A stretch of DNA of 54,868 bases from Hespellia stercorisuis DSM 15480 (GTDB taxonomy: Bacteria > Bacillota > Clostridia > Lachnospirales > Lachnospiraceae), in contig NZ_FQZY01000029.1 of the NCBI RefSeq assembly GCF_900142165.1, positions 1-54,868 on the forward strand, given 5' to 3'. The notes under the pieces were generated by a model. It searched no databases. It was not told the DNA's origin and was given only the letters and a program-made list of their open reading frames with translations. Position numbers and translations under genes: made by a program. Shown piece after piece: positions 9,093 to 18,155 of this stretch (the first letter of the stretch is position 1; every line of letters starts with the position of its first letter).

Positions 9093-10447
9093 GTAAACTC
9101 TGGTCTGTTTCTACAAATCTGGAGCGAGTAATTGAATACGCAGCGAATCCAGAAAAGACATCAGCAAAAGTATATAGTGAAGAACAATATCAAGCTCTTG
9201 CCGATGTTTTGTCTTATGCAAAAGATGAGGAGAAAACAGAGCAGGAGTTTTATATTGAAGGGATAAATTGCAATCCAATCACAGCTCGTGACCAATTTGT
9301 AACGACAAAGGAGTTGTTTGGAAAAACCGAGGGGATTCAAGCATATCACGCATACCTTAGTTTTAAAGAACAAAATATTACTCCAGAGATGGCACAAAGA
9401 ATAGGAATGGAATTTGCAAAAGAGGTGTGGGGAAAGAAATTTCAGGTTGTAGTTACCACTCATCTGAATACCAAACATCTTCACTGCCACTTTGTAATAA
9501 ACTCCGTATCATTTCTTGATGGAAAGAGATTGTGGGGAGAAGAAAAAGCGTGGTTTAAATTCAGGCTTGTTGCTGATAGGATTTGTGAGAAATATGGACT
9601 GTATTATAATCCGAATCCAAATAGAAGCAAACAAAATTCTTATTACTATAAGCAGGAGCAGGCAGGAATGCCAACCAGATATTCTATGCTTAGAAGTGCT
9701 ATTGATGAGGCAATTGCACACAGTACCAATCTCAAAACATTTGAGTACAATCTTACTCAGATGGGATACAAGCATTGTCTAAGCGAGAGCAGAAAATACT
9801 GGACAGTCATTCCGAAAGGATACAGTAAGCCTGTTAGACTTAAAAATCTAGGCGAGGAATATAGCGAGGAAGCGATTAAACGAAGACTTATAGAGAATCA
9901 AAGGCTTCCGATACTTCCCTTTTCAAGTGGAAGTAAAAAGCAATATAATCTCCCAACCAGAGGGGATAAAATCAAGAAAAAGAGTGGTATTTATTGCTTG
10001 TATCTTTACTACTGTTACAAGTTGGGATACTTACCTAAATATAAGAAACCAGATACAAATAAGCTGCATTATCTTTTAAGAGAAGATTTATTAAAACTGG
10101 ATAAGATTTCAGAGGAGGCAAGGCTGCTTGGTCGTGAGAATATCTCGACAGACAAGCAGCTTTTCTCATATAAAGAATCAGTTATGGGAGAGATTTCAAA
10201 ACTGACTGACGATAGAACGCACCTGCGAAAAATGATGAGAAGAAAAATAAGTGACGATGAGCTATCAAAAGTCAAAGATGAAGTTTCGACAATAAGCGAC
10301 AAAATTCGACTGCTCCGTAAGGAAGTAAAAACTTGTGAAAGTATTGCCGAGAGGTCAAAGGTTATGGAATATAACTTATCACAGGATAATCCCACAGAGC
10401 AGAAGAGTAAAAGGAAGGAGAAAGAAACCTATGAACAACGGTGGTGA
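9083..10447 (+). CDS. Relaxase/mobilization nuclease (MOBP/VirD2-like)
   Basis: This 454-residue protein nicks oriT and leads the single strand into the recipient. The nuclease domain shows an early HAYLSF stretch (about residues 90-95) and the metal-binding histidine motif TKHLHCHFVINS (about 129-140), the H-x-H-xxx-N form of relaxase motif III. The catalytic tyrosine should lie near the N-terminus and I cannot assign it safely. The C-terminal 150 residues are basic and coiled-coil-like. Overlap with mobC (10 bases) and with pcfB (17 bases) indicates one operon. The length is normal for this family. Confidence 0.88.
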   Translation: MAVSKLWSVSTNLERVIEYAANPEKTSAKVYSEEQYQALADVLSYAKDEEKTEQEFYIEGINCNPITARDQFVTTKELFGKTEGIQAYHAYLSFKEQNITPEMAQRIGMEFAKEVWGKKFQVVVTTHLNTKHLHCHFVINSVSFLDGKRLWGEEKAWFKFRLVADRICEKYGLYYNPNPNRSKQNSYYYKQEQAGMPTRYSMLRSAIDEAIAHSTNLKTFEYNLTQMGYKHCLSESRKYWTVIPKGYSKPVRLKNLGEEYSEEAIKRRLIENQRLPILPFSSGSKKQYNLPTRGDKIKKKSGIYCLYLYYCYKLGYLPKYKKPDTNKLHYLLREDLLKLDKISEEARLLGRENISTDKQLFSYKESVMGEISKLTDDRTHLRKMMRRKISDDELSKVKDEVSTISDKIRLLRKEVKTCESIAERSKVMEYNLSQDNPTEQKSKRKEKETYEQRW

Positions 10448-11234
10448 CGCAGCAGAACAAATCGTTCGATTATCCTTAGAAGGAGTAGAAGTAGCTGCAA
10501 AATTAAGCGGTTCAGCCGCAAAGAACATTGCCATTCTTTTGGCTTCCGTATTAAAGCAGGAAGCAAGTCAGGTGAACAAGACAAGAGGAAAAGCAAGACT
10601 TACCAATATGATTAAATCTGGTAAGGAATTAAAAGTATTTTCTATTTCAAATAAAGACCTAAAAACATTTACGGAACAGGCAAAGAGGTATGGAGTTTTG
10701 TACTGTGTACTTCGAGATAAAAATACAAAAGGCGATAATGTTCCCGTAGATATTATTGCTCGTGCAGAAGACGCTTCTAAAATTCAGCGTATTGTAGAGA
10801 GATTTGACTTTAATACTGTTGAGAAAGCTTCTGTTATTGCGGAAGCACAAAAGGAGAAAGCAAATAGAGAGAGCATGGCAAAGGAAATGCCTACGAAATC
10901 CAAAAATGAAATTATTATGGAGGAGGCAGTCAGAAAGCCTATGCAAAAGGAGGGACAGTCGCAGTCAAACCCCTCGGTTGCCAAGACGGACAAAAACCCT
11001 CCGTCAAGGCAAAACTCAGAGCAGGTAGATATGCTCTCTGACAAGGGTGTTGCTGGAAAGGAAACAAAACCATCTGTGAAGGAAAAACTCGACAGATATA
11101 AGGCAAAGGCAAACCAGCAAAAAGAATCAGAACACAAAACACCTGAGATTGACAAGCCGAAATCCACAACAAAAAATGCACAGACAGTGCATACGCAACC
11201 CAAACCTAAAGTTAAAAAATCAAAAGAGAGGTAG
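10431..11234 (+). CDS. pcfB: PcfB family protein (DUF3801)
   Basis: This 267-residue protein's first 140 residues match the PcfB/DUF3801 family (MNNGGDAAEQIVRLSLEGVE, then GVLYCVLRDKN). PcfB of pCF10-type systems works with the PcfC coupling protein and the relaxase in recruiting processed DNA; here that role is inferred. The C-terminal half is low-complexity and charged (Lys, Gln, Ser, Pro), likely disordered. The ATG at 10431 is chosen over an upstream in-frame start because AAGGAG lies 11 bases before it and family similarity starts there. The stop region again encodes KER. Confidence 0.82.
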   Translation: MNNGGDAAEQIVRLSLEGVEVAAKLSGSAAKNIAILLASVLKQEASQVNKTRGKARLTNMIKSGKELKVFSISNKDLKTFTEQAKRYGVLYCVLRDKNTKGDNVPVDIIARAEDASKIQRIVERFDFNTVEKASVIAEAQKEKANRESMAKEMPTKSKNEIIMEEAVRKPMQKEGQSQSNPSVAKTDKNPPSRQNSEQVDMLSDKGVAGKETKPSVKEKLDRYKAKANQQKESEHKTPEIDKPKSTTKNAQTVHTQPKPKVKKSKER

Positions 11235-11239
11235 CAAAA

Positions 11240-12121
11240 ATGACAAATGATTTTGAACCAAGAAAAGCGAATGAAAGACCAAGACTTTCAAAAGAAGAGT
11301 TTGCAGAGAAAAAGAAAGCAGAAAAAGAAGGCATTTATAAAATGGTAGATGATACTGCAAGAGAAATTGTAAATGACCCTGAGAAATTTATGGAGTATCT
11401 AAATACGCAAAGTCAGATGGATAGATATTCAGCAGTTAATACACTTCTTATTTACAATCAGCTTCCAGAAGCGACACAGCTAAAAGACTTTGAAGATTGG
11501 AGTAAAGAAAATGTAAGAGTGAAAAAAGGTGTGAGAAGTATTTCTATCTTGGAGCCAGTAGAATATACCCGAAAAGATGGGAATACAAGAGTATCCTATA
11601 ATGTGAAAAAGGTATTTGATGTATCGCAGACAAATGCAAAGAAACCGCCTGCACCAAGCGTAAATCGTGACCCGAAAGAATTGATTACCACAATGCTTGA
11701 TTCCTCACCTGTTGATGTAGAGAGTACAAATGAACTTCCATATCCGAATATGGCAGCGTTTTATAATAATGAGAAGCAGGTACTGTATGTGAAAAGAGAT
11801 GTAGGAGATAGTGTTGCTGTTGCCCAATGCGTAGCACAGGAACTTGGTCACGCTCAGCTTTCCATCAATAGTGATAAGTACAGCCGCTTGGAGATGGGAT
11901 TTCCCGCAGTGTGCATTGGCTATATGCTTTGTCAAAAGTATGGAGTTGATACACAGAACTTTGCCATCAACCGAATTCCTGACAATATGAAAAATGCAGA
12001 GCCGCAGGAAATCAGAGGAGAACTTTCCAAGATGAGAAACGCAATGGCGGAAATTCATTCCAGAGTTTCCGATGAACTGTATAAGAAAAAGCAGGAGCGT
12101 TCAAAGGATTACGAAAGATAA
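11240..12121 (+). CDS. ArdC-like antirestriction protein
   Basis: This 293-residue protein has an N-terminal ssDNA-binding ArdC/DUF1738 type domain (SQMDRYSAVNTLLIYNQLPE, then ILEPVEY). The C-terminal metalloprotease-like segment QCVAQELGHAQL lies at about residues 196-207. ArdC proteins protect incoming single-stranded ICE DNA from host restriction, which fits its place between pcfB and virD4. The usual zinc motif HExxH reads QELGH here: the first histidine is replaced by glutamine, so protease activity is doubtful. The start follows AGAGAGG and the end encodes SKDYER. Confidence 0.75.
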   Translation: MTNDFEPRKANERPRLSKEEFAEKKKAEKEGIYKMVDDTAREIVNDPEKFMEYLNTQSQMDRYSAVNTLLIYNQLPEATQLKDFEDWSKENVRVKKGVRSISILEPVEYTRKDGNTRVSYNVKKVFDVSQTNAKKPPAPSVNRDPKELITTMLDSSPVDVESTNELPYPNMAAFYNNEKQVLYVKRDVGDSVAVAQCVAQELGHAQLSINSDKYSRLEMGFPAVCIGYMLCQKYGVDTQNFAINRIPDNMKNAEPQEIRGELSKMRNAMAEIHSRVSDELYKKKQERSKDYER

Positions 12122-12130
12122 GGTGAGTAT

Positions 12131-12328
12131 ATGGTAAAAGAAGAAAAATATTATATTGCTTTGGATGACTATGAGCATGGGATTATTGTACGCTCTCTTA
12201 ATGACACGAAAACAGAACTTCAGAGAGAAGGTAAATTTACCAATGATGTGAATGACCTTATTGTGAAAGTTGGAACTGCCCCAAAGAAGAAATTCAAAGT
12301 AATAGAGAAAGATAATGAATCGAGATAG
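12131..12328 (+). CDS. Conserved small ICE protein, 65 aa
   Basis: A compact protein (starts MVKEEKYYIALDDYEHGI, ends VIEKDNESR) that I recall as a constant neighbour of virD4 in Clostridia ICEs; no function is known. AAGGTGAG precedes the ATG. Its last 14 bases overlap the VirD4 start, so the two are likely translationally coupled. Confidence 0.65.
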   Translation: MVKEEKYYIALDDYEHGIIVRSLNDTKTELQREGKFTNDVNDLIVKVGTAPKKKFKVIEKDNESR

Positions 12329-14108
12329 AGAAAAGCAGTCGTCAATTATCTTATCTCTGATTGGCATTATTCCTATGATATGGCTTGGTTTAAAAATTGC
12401 ACCATCAACAAAAGGTGGTCTGCCAGAAATATTCCAAAGCCTTATGCTGATATTTGAGAAACCATTCTATATAGAACTTTGTGAGGACAGCTTAAAAACT
12501 GTCCTCATTTTACTCTTGTGCTACGGAATGGGGATTGGCATCTATCTTTCATCCAATAGGAATTATCGAAGACGGGAAGAGCATGGTTCGGCTAAGTGGG
12601 GCAATGCCAGAACAGTGAATAAGAAATATAAGCAAAGTCCGCAATCAGAGAATAAGTTAATGACTCAATCTGTGAGTATTGGGTTAAACGCTAAGAAACA
12701 CAGGCGGAATCTCAATACCTTAGTATGTGGTGGTTCTGGTGCAGGAAAGACAAGATTTTATTGTAAGCCAAATTTAATGCAATGTAATACCTCATTCGTA
12801 ATACTTGACCCGAAGGGAGAAATGCTTCGAGATACGGGTAAACTCCTTAAAAACCGAGGATATGAGGTAAGGGTTCTTGACTTAATTTCAATGGAAAAGA
12901 GCCATTGTTATAATCCATTTGTATATTTGAAAAATGACAATGATGTGCAAAAGTTGGTTACCAATCTTTTTAAGAGTACAACGCCAAAAGGTTCGCAGAG
13001 TAATGACCCGTTTTGGGATACTTCTGCTTCAATGCTTCTTCTTGCACTTGTCTTTTACTTGCATTATGAAGCACCAGAAGAAGAACAGAATTTTGCGATG
13101 GTAATGGAAATGTTAAGGGCGGCATCCATAGAAGATGAAGAAGATACAAGACCGTCACTACTTGATGAATTGTTCCAAGATTTAGAGATGATAAATCCTG
13201 AGCATATTGCCTTGAAATATTATCGTTCTTACCATTCTGGTTCTGCCAAAACATTAAAATCAATACAGATTACACTTGCAGCACGACTGGAAAAATTCAA
13301 CTTGGAAAGTTTAGCTGCACTTACGACAACGGATGAACTAGACCTTCCATCTATGGGAGAAAAGAAGGTGGCACTGTTCGCATTGATACCAGATAATGAC
13401 TCCAGTTTTAACTTTCTGGTTTCGATTTTATATACACAATTATTTCAACAGCTTTTCTATACTGCTGACCATATCTACGGTGGAAGTTTGCCAATGCCAG
13501 TTCATTTTCTGATGGACGAATTTGCAAATGTTTCATTGCCTGATGACTTCGATAAGATTTTGTCGGTAATGCGTTCCCGTAGCGTATCGGTCAGTATTAT
13601 TTTACAAAATTTAGCACAGTTAAAAGCACTTTTTGAAAAACAGTGGGAAAGCATTGTGGGTAACTGTGATGAGTTCCTCTATCTTGGTGGAAACGAACAG
13701 TCAACCCATAAATATGTGTCAGAACTTCTAGGCAAGGAAACCATTGATACGAATACCTTCGGAAAAAGTACAGGCAGAAGTGGTAACTACTCCACGAATT
13801 ATCAAATAAGTGGCAGAGAACTCCTCACTCCAGATGAAGTAAGACTTCTGGATAATCAATATGCCATTCTTTTCATTCGAGGAGAACGACCAGTGATGGA
13901 CTTGAAGTATGACATTTTAAAACATCCAAATGTAGCTATGACAACAGATGGAAAAGAAAAACCGTATGCACACGGTGAGGTAACAATTGAACACACAACT
14001 ATCTCTATGATTCCGATGGACCTTACAATGCTTCCAAGTGAGAACTATGGAGAAACAAACTATGAACTTCTATCCGATGAGGATTTTGAAGGAAACAACA
14101 ACTTATAA
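12315..14108 (+). CDS. virD4: VirD4-like type IV coupling protein
   Basis: This 597-residue membrane ATPase links the relaxosome to the secretion channel. Two transmembrane segments lie at the N-terminus (about residues 10-28 and 55-77). The Walker A GGSGAGKTRF is near 139-148 and the Walker B FLMDEFANV near 396-404, followed by the NLAQLKALF region typical of TraG/VirD4. LDPKGEML marks the post-Walker A loop. The length is standard for Gram-positive VirD4 proteins. It overlaps the preceding small gene and precedes the Maff2 gene by 16 bases. Confidence 0.92.
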   Translation: MNRDREKQSSIILSLIGIIPMIWLGLKIAPSTKGGLPEIFQSLMLIFEKPFYIELCEDSLKTVLILLLCYGMGIGIYLSSNRNYRRREEHGSAKWGNARTVNKKYKQSPQSENKLMTQSVSIGLNAKKHRRNLNTLVCGGSGAGKTRFYCKPNLMQCNTSFVILDPKGEMLRDTGKLLKNRGYEVRVLDLISMEKSHCYNPFVYLKNDNDVQKLVTNLFKSTTPKGSQSNDPFWDTSASMLLLALVFYLHYEAPEEEQNFAMVMEMLRAASIEDEEDTRPSLLDELFQDLEMINPEHIALKYYRSYHSGSAKTLKSIQITLAARLEKFNLESLAALTTTDELDLPSMGEKKVALFALIPDNDSSFNFLVSILYTQLFQQLFYTADHIYGGSLPMPVHFLMDEFANVSLPDDFDKILSVMRSRSVSVSIILQNLAQLKALFEKQWESIVGNCDEFLYLGGNEQSTHKYVSELLGKETIDTNTFGKSTGRSGNYSTNYQISGRELLTPDEVRLLDNQYAILFIRGERPVMDLKYDILKHPNVAMTTDGKEKPYAHGEVTIEHTTISMIPMDLTMLPSENYGETNYELLSDEDFEGNNNL

Positions 14109-14124
14109 TTTGGAGGAAATGAAT

Positions 14125-14493
14125 ATGACATTTTTTAAGAAAAATAACGAAACAAAGGTAACTAAGAAACTTCCAATGACAGGAAAGGTAAAAAAAGGTT
14201 TTAAGGCATACTGCACAATGATGATTATGGGTGCTTTGATTATTGGAACGGGTACAGTGGCATTTGCTGCTGAAGGAGGCGACCCTCTTACCGTTATCAA
14301 TAATCTATCCACATTTATCTTTAGCCTGATTCGTGCGATTGGTCTTATCCTTTTAGGATTTGGTATTGTGCAGGTAGGCTTGTCACTGAAATCTCACGAC
14401 CCATCACAGAGAGCTAACGGATTCCTTACGCTTGCAGGTGGTATTATCATCACATTTGCAAAAGAAATTCTTACTCTTATCACTGGAGCGTAA
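14125..14493 (+). CDS. Maff2 family protein, VirB2 pilin-like
   Basis: This 122-residue protein has a basic N-terminus, a signal-like hydrophobic segment ending VAFAAEGG (about residues 32-50), then two transmembrane helices (IRAIGLILLGFGIVQVGL and LAGGIIITFAKEILTLI). This is the form of the Maff2 proteins of Tn1549-like elements and resembles VirB2-type pilins, so a structural channel or pilus role is inferred. Of the possible starts I chose ATG 14125, which has eight bases of spacing from TGGAGG; ATG 14119 is too close. A hairpin downstream suggests higher expression of this gene. Confidence 0.75.
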   Translation: MTFFKKNNETKVTKKLPMTGKVKKGFKAYCTMMIMGALIIGTGTVAFAAEGGDPLTVINNLSTFIFSLIRAIGLILLGFGIVQVGLSLKSHDPSQRANGFLTLAGGIIITFAKEILTLITGA

Positions 14494-14515
14494 GACGGGG
14501 TTCGTTATCAACGAG

Positions 14516-14545
14516 GGGTGTACCGAGGAATCTGGTACACCCTAT
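14516..14545 (+). terminator. Hairpin after the pilin-like gene, leaky terminator or mRNA stabiliser
   Basis: GGGTGTACC (14516-14524) and GGTACACCC (14534-14542) form a perfect 9-bp stem with a 9-nt loop, then TATTTT. The next gene begins 22 bases later with its own AAGGAGG site. Partial termination would give more pilin transcript than channel transcript. Confidence 0.55.
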
Positions 14546-14567
14546 TTTAAGAAGGAGGTACGAATAA

Positions 14568-15404
14568 ATGAGTGATAACTGGGTAGTCCAAAACCTCGAA
14601 AATGCCTTGAAGACTTGGAATGATAAGATGAGCGAAATATGGACATTGCTTACTACCACACCTCAGAATTTCAAAGGCGGAGGAATATGGAAAGTAATCG
14701 TAGACATTAATGGAGCAGTTCAGGCAATCGGTATTGCATTACTGGTGCTTTTCTTTGTTGTAGGTGTGGTTAAAACCTGCGGTTCTTTTACGGATGTGAA
14801 GAAGCCTGAACACGCATTAAAACTATTCGTTAGATTTGCAATTGCAAAAGGTGTAATCACCCACGGTATGGAACTAATGCTTGCACTTTTTAGCATTGCT
14901 CAAGGAACGATGTCTACCATAATGAAAGCGGCAGGATTTGGAGTTCCAAATAAAACAACACTTCCAGCAGAAATGATTACAACCATAGAAGATTGTGGAT
15001 TCTTTGAGAGTATCCCGCTTTGGGCAGTAACGCTTATTGGAGGACTGATTGTAACTGTCTTATCGTTTATCTTGATAATGAGTGTGTACGGAAGATTTTT
15101 CAAAATGTATATGTACACAGCACTAGCACCAATTCCACTTTCCACGTTTGCAGGAGAGCCATCACAAAACATAGGAAAGAGTTTTGTGAAAAGCTATTGT
15201 GCAGTATTGCTTGAAGGGGCAGTTATATCTCTTGCTTGCATTATTTTCTCTGTGTTTGCGTCTTCCCCACCAGTGGTGAATCCAGACGTAGCAGCAGTAA
15301 CGCAGGTATGGGCATATATTGGAGAGTTGGTATTTAATATGCTGATTCTTGTGGGAACAGTAAAAATGGCAGATAGGATTATTCGAGAAATGATGGGACT
15401 ATAA
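14568..15404 (+). CDS. VirB6/TrbL-like channel membrane protein
   Basis: This 278-residue polytopic protein has about five to six hydrophobic helices, for example VQAIGIALLVLFFVVGVV near 46-63, LIGGLIVTVLSFILIMSVYG near 157-176 and ELVFNMLILVGTV near the end. The KPEHALKLFVRF block between helices 1 and 2 is typical of the Gram-positive VirB6-like family. It would form the inner-membrane part of the conjugation channel. The start follows AAGGAGG at good spacing. Its position between the Maff2 and PrgI genes is the conserved order. Confidence 0.85.
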   Translation: MSDNWVVQNLENALKTWNDKMSEIWTLLTTTPQNFKGGGIWKVIVDINGAVQAIGIALLVLFFVVGVVKTCGSFTDVKKPEHALKLFVRFAIAKGVITHGMELMLALFSIAQGTMSTIMKAAGFGVPNKTTLPAEMITTIEDCGFFESIPLWAVTLIGGLIVTVLSFILIMSVYGRFFKMYMYTALAPIPLSTFAGEPSQNIGKSFVKSYCAVLLEGAVISLACIIFSVFASSPPVVNPDVAAVTQVWAYIGELVFNMLILVGTVKMADRIIREMMGL

Positions 15405-15433
15405 AAATATATAAGGAAAGAAAGGAAGACTTT

Positions 15434-15799
15434 ATGGAAGTAAAAATCAATCGAGAAATAAGAAACTTCACAGAATCAATGTTTTTTGGACTGTCACTTA
15501 GACAGTTCATTTTTTCTGTCCTTGCTTGTGGGGTAGCCGTAGGAATTTATTTTTTAGGCAAACCCTATCTTGGAATGGAAACGACATCGTGGGTGTGCGT
15601 GGTTGGAGCATTTCCCTTCGCAGCACTTGGATTTTTTAAATATAACGGAATGACTGCTGAAAAAGCAATTTGGGCGTGGATTAAATCAGAATTTCTTATG
15701 CCAAAGAAATTGGTGTTTAAGTCCACCAACACCTATTACGAGTTAATGAAATCAAATATTGAACAGAAGATTAAGGAGGCAAAGAAACAAAATGATTAA
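15434..15799 (+). CDS. prgI: PrgI family protein (VirB3-like)
   Basis: This 121-residue protein has the PrgI start MEVKINREIRNFTESMFFGL and two membrane helices (about residues 25-43 and 52-68), followed by a cytoplasmic tail with LKSTNTYYELM-like sequence. PrgI is the Gram-positive counterpart of VirB3 and sits beside the VirB4 ATPase. Its last eight bases overlap the VirB4 start. AAGGAAGAC precedes its own start. Confidence 0.88.
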   Translation: MEVKINREIRNFTESMFFGLSLRQFIFSVLACGVAVGIYFLGKPYLGMETTSWVCVVGAFPFAALGFFKYNGMTAEKAIWAWIKSEFLMPKKLVFKSTNTYYELMKSNIEQKIKEAKKQND

Positions 15800-18125
15800 A
15801 ACACTAACAACATTATTTAAACAGGATAAAGAGAAATTTGTTGTACCGAAAGGGGTGCAGGACATTCTGCCAGTGAATGTGATTTATGATGATGGAATCT
15901 TTAGAAGCGGAAAGGACAAATATTCTAAGAGTTTTAAGTTTACAGATATTAACTATGCAGTAGCAAGCAGAGAGGATAAAGAAGCGATGTTTCTTGAATA
16001 TTCAGAGCTGCTGAATTCCCTTGATAGTGGTGCAACGACGAAACTCACTATTAACAACAGAAGATTGAATCGACTGGATTTTGAAAAGACAATTCTTATT
16101 CCAAGAAAAGACGATGAGCTTGATGAATATCGTGAGGAATATAATAAAATGCTCCTTGATAAAGCAACTGGGGCAAATGCCACTGTGCAGGATAAATATG
16201 TCACCATTTCTATCAATAAAAAATCTGTTGAAGATGCAAGAACCTATTTCTCAAGGGTAGGTGCAGACTTGATTTCGCATTTTAGCAGGTTAGGTAGTAA
16301 ATGCGTAGAATTTGAAACAGATGAAAGACTTCGTATTATTCACGATTTCTTTCGAGTGGGAGAAGAATCCTCGTTTCATTTTGAACCAAAAGATAATCGT
16401 AAGAAGGGGCATAGTTTTAAAGATTATATTTGTCCAGACTCTATGGAATTTGAAAATGACTATTTCAAAATGGGAAAGAGATATGGCAGAGTAATCTTTT
16501 TAAGAGAGTACGCCTCTTATATCAAAGACAGTATGGTAGCGGAACTTACGGATATGAATAGAAACCTGATGATGTCTATTGATATTGTGCCAGTGCCAAC
16601 AGATGAAGCAGTAAAAGAAGCTGAGAGCAGACTTCTTGGAGTAGAAACAAATATTACGAACTGGCAGAGAAAACAGAATCAGAATAATAACTTTTCGGCG
16701 ACAGTGCCATATGATATGGAGCAGCAGAAAAGAGAGATGAAAGAGTTCCTTGATGACCTTACTACTCGTGACCAGAGGATGATGTTTGCAGTGCTTACTA
16801 TGGTTCACACAGCAGATTCAAAGGAGCAGTTAGACAATGACACAGAAGCACTTCTTACGACAGCAAGAAAGCATTTGTGTCAGTTCGCAGTTCTGAAATT
16901 TCAGCAGATGGATGGACTGAAAACTGCTATGCCATTTGGTGTGAGAAAAATTGATACGTTCAGAACACTTACTACAGAGAGTTTGGCAGTGTTTATGCCT
17001 TTTAGAGTGCAGGATATTTATCACGAAAATGGAATCTATTATGGTCAGAATGTTATCAGTAAAAATATGATTATTGGAGACAGAAAACAGCTCTTAAATG
17101 GTAATGAGTTTATTTTAGGTGTATCGGGTGGTGGTAAGTCCTTTGCGGCAAAGGGGGAAATCATCAACCAGATGTTATCCAGCGATGCAGATATTATCGT
17201 TATCGACCCAGAGCGTGAATATTCACAGCTTGTTAAGGCGATGGGAGGAGAGATTATCAATATTTCAGCAACCTCACCAAACCATATCAATGCGATGGAC
17301 ATGAATAAAGATTATGGAGATGGAGCAAATCCAGTCATTCTTAAATCTGAGTTTATTATGTCTCTTTGTGAACAGCTTATCGGTGGGAAAAATCTTGGAG
17401 CAAAGCAGAAATCAATCATTGATAGATGTACTGCAAGTGTTTATCATACCTATCAGCAAAATGATTATACGGGTACAGTTCCAACCTTGCAGGATTTTAG
17501 AGCAGAGTTATTAAGTCAGCCTGAACCAGAGGCAAGAGAGATTGCACTTGCCATCGAATTATTCACCAACGGTTCATTAAATACCTTTGCAAAACCAACA
17601 AATGTAGATACGGACAATCGCCTTATCTGCTATGACATCTTGGATTTAGGAAAACAGCTTATGCCGATTGGTATGCTTGTCGTTCTGGATAGTATTCTGA
17701 ACAGAATTACGCAAAACAGAGCAAAAGGGAAGCATACCTTTATTTTTATTGATGAGATATATCTTTTGTTCCAGCACGAATACTCAGCGAATTTCCTCTT
17801 TACACTTTGGAAGCGTGTAAGAAAATATGGTGCATATGCAAGTGGTATTACGCAGAATGTAGACGACCTTTTGCAGAGCCATACAGCAAGAACAATGCTT
17901 GCTAATAGCGAATTTATTATTATGCTGAATCAGGCATCCACAGATAGAATTGAACTTGCAAAACTCCTTAACATTTCAGACCTTCAGCTTTCCTATATTA
18001 CCAATGTAGACGCAGGGCATGGATTGATTAAGGTCGGCAGTGCATTAGTGCCTTTTGCAAATAAATTCCCTAAGAATACGAAACTCTATAAACTGATGAC
18101 AACCAAACCAGGCGAGGGCATTTAG
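15792..18125 (+). CDS. virB4: VirB4-like conjugation ATPase
   Basis: This 777-residue cytoplasmic motor ATPase of the secretion channel shows the Walker A GVSGGGKSFAAKGE near 442-455, then IDPEREYSQLV, and the Walker B HTFIFIDEIYLLF near 648-660, followed by GITQNVDDLL. This is the TraC/TcpF/VirB4 C-terminal pattern. The N-terminal half is the accessory domain. ATG 15792 is chosen because AAGGAGG is upstream and similarity starts there; it overlaps prgI by eight bases. It appears full length. Confidence 0.92.
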   Translation: MIKTLTTLFKQDKEKFVVPKGVQDILPVNVIYDDGIFRSGKDKYSKSFKFTDINYAVASREDKEAMFLEYSELLNSLDSGATTKLTINNRRLNRLDFEKTILIPRKDDELDEYREEYNKMLLDKATGANATVQDKYVTISINKKSVEDARTYFSRVGADLISHFSRLGSKCVEFETDERLRIIHDFFRVGEESSFHFEPKDNRKKGHSFKDYICPDSMEFENDYFKMGKRYGRVIFLREYASYIKDSMVAELTDMNRNLMMSIDIVPVPTDEAVKEAESRLLGVETNITNWQRKQNQNNNFSATVPYDMEQQKREMKEFLDDLTTRDQRMMFAVLTMVHTADSKEQLDNDTEALLTTARKHLCQFAVLKFQQMDGLKTAMPFGVRKIDTFRTLTTESLAVFMPFRVQDIYHENGIYYGQNVISKNMIIGDRKQLLNGNEFILGVSGGGKSFAAKGEIINQMLSSDADIIVIDPEREYSQLVKAMGGEIINISATSPNHINAMDMNKDYGDGANPVILKSEFIMSLCEQLIGGKNLGAKQKSIIDRCTASVYHTYQQNDYTGTVPTLQDFRAELLSQPEPEAREIALAIELFTNGSLNTFAKPTNVDTDNRLICYDILDLGKQLMPIGMLVVLDSILNRITQNRAKGKHTFIFIDEIYLLFQHEYSANFLFTLWKRVRKYGAYASGITQNVDDLLQSHTARTMLANSEFIIMLNQASTDRIELAKLLNISDLQLSYITNVDAGHGLIKVGSALVPFANKFPKNTKLYKLMTTKPGEGI

Positions 18126-18155
18126 CTCTCGCTTGGTTCTTGAAAGGACAGGAAA

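Noticed and set aside
10784..11203. Long minus-strand frame opposite pcfB
   Set aside because: It is a shadow of the low-complexity Lys/Gln-rich pcfB tail, giving a Ser/Phe-rich product with no ribosome site.
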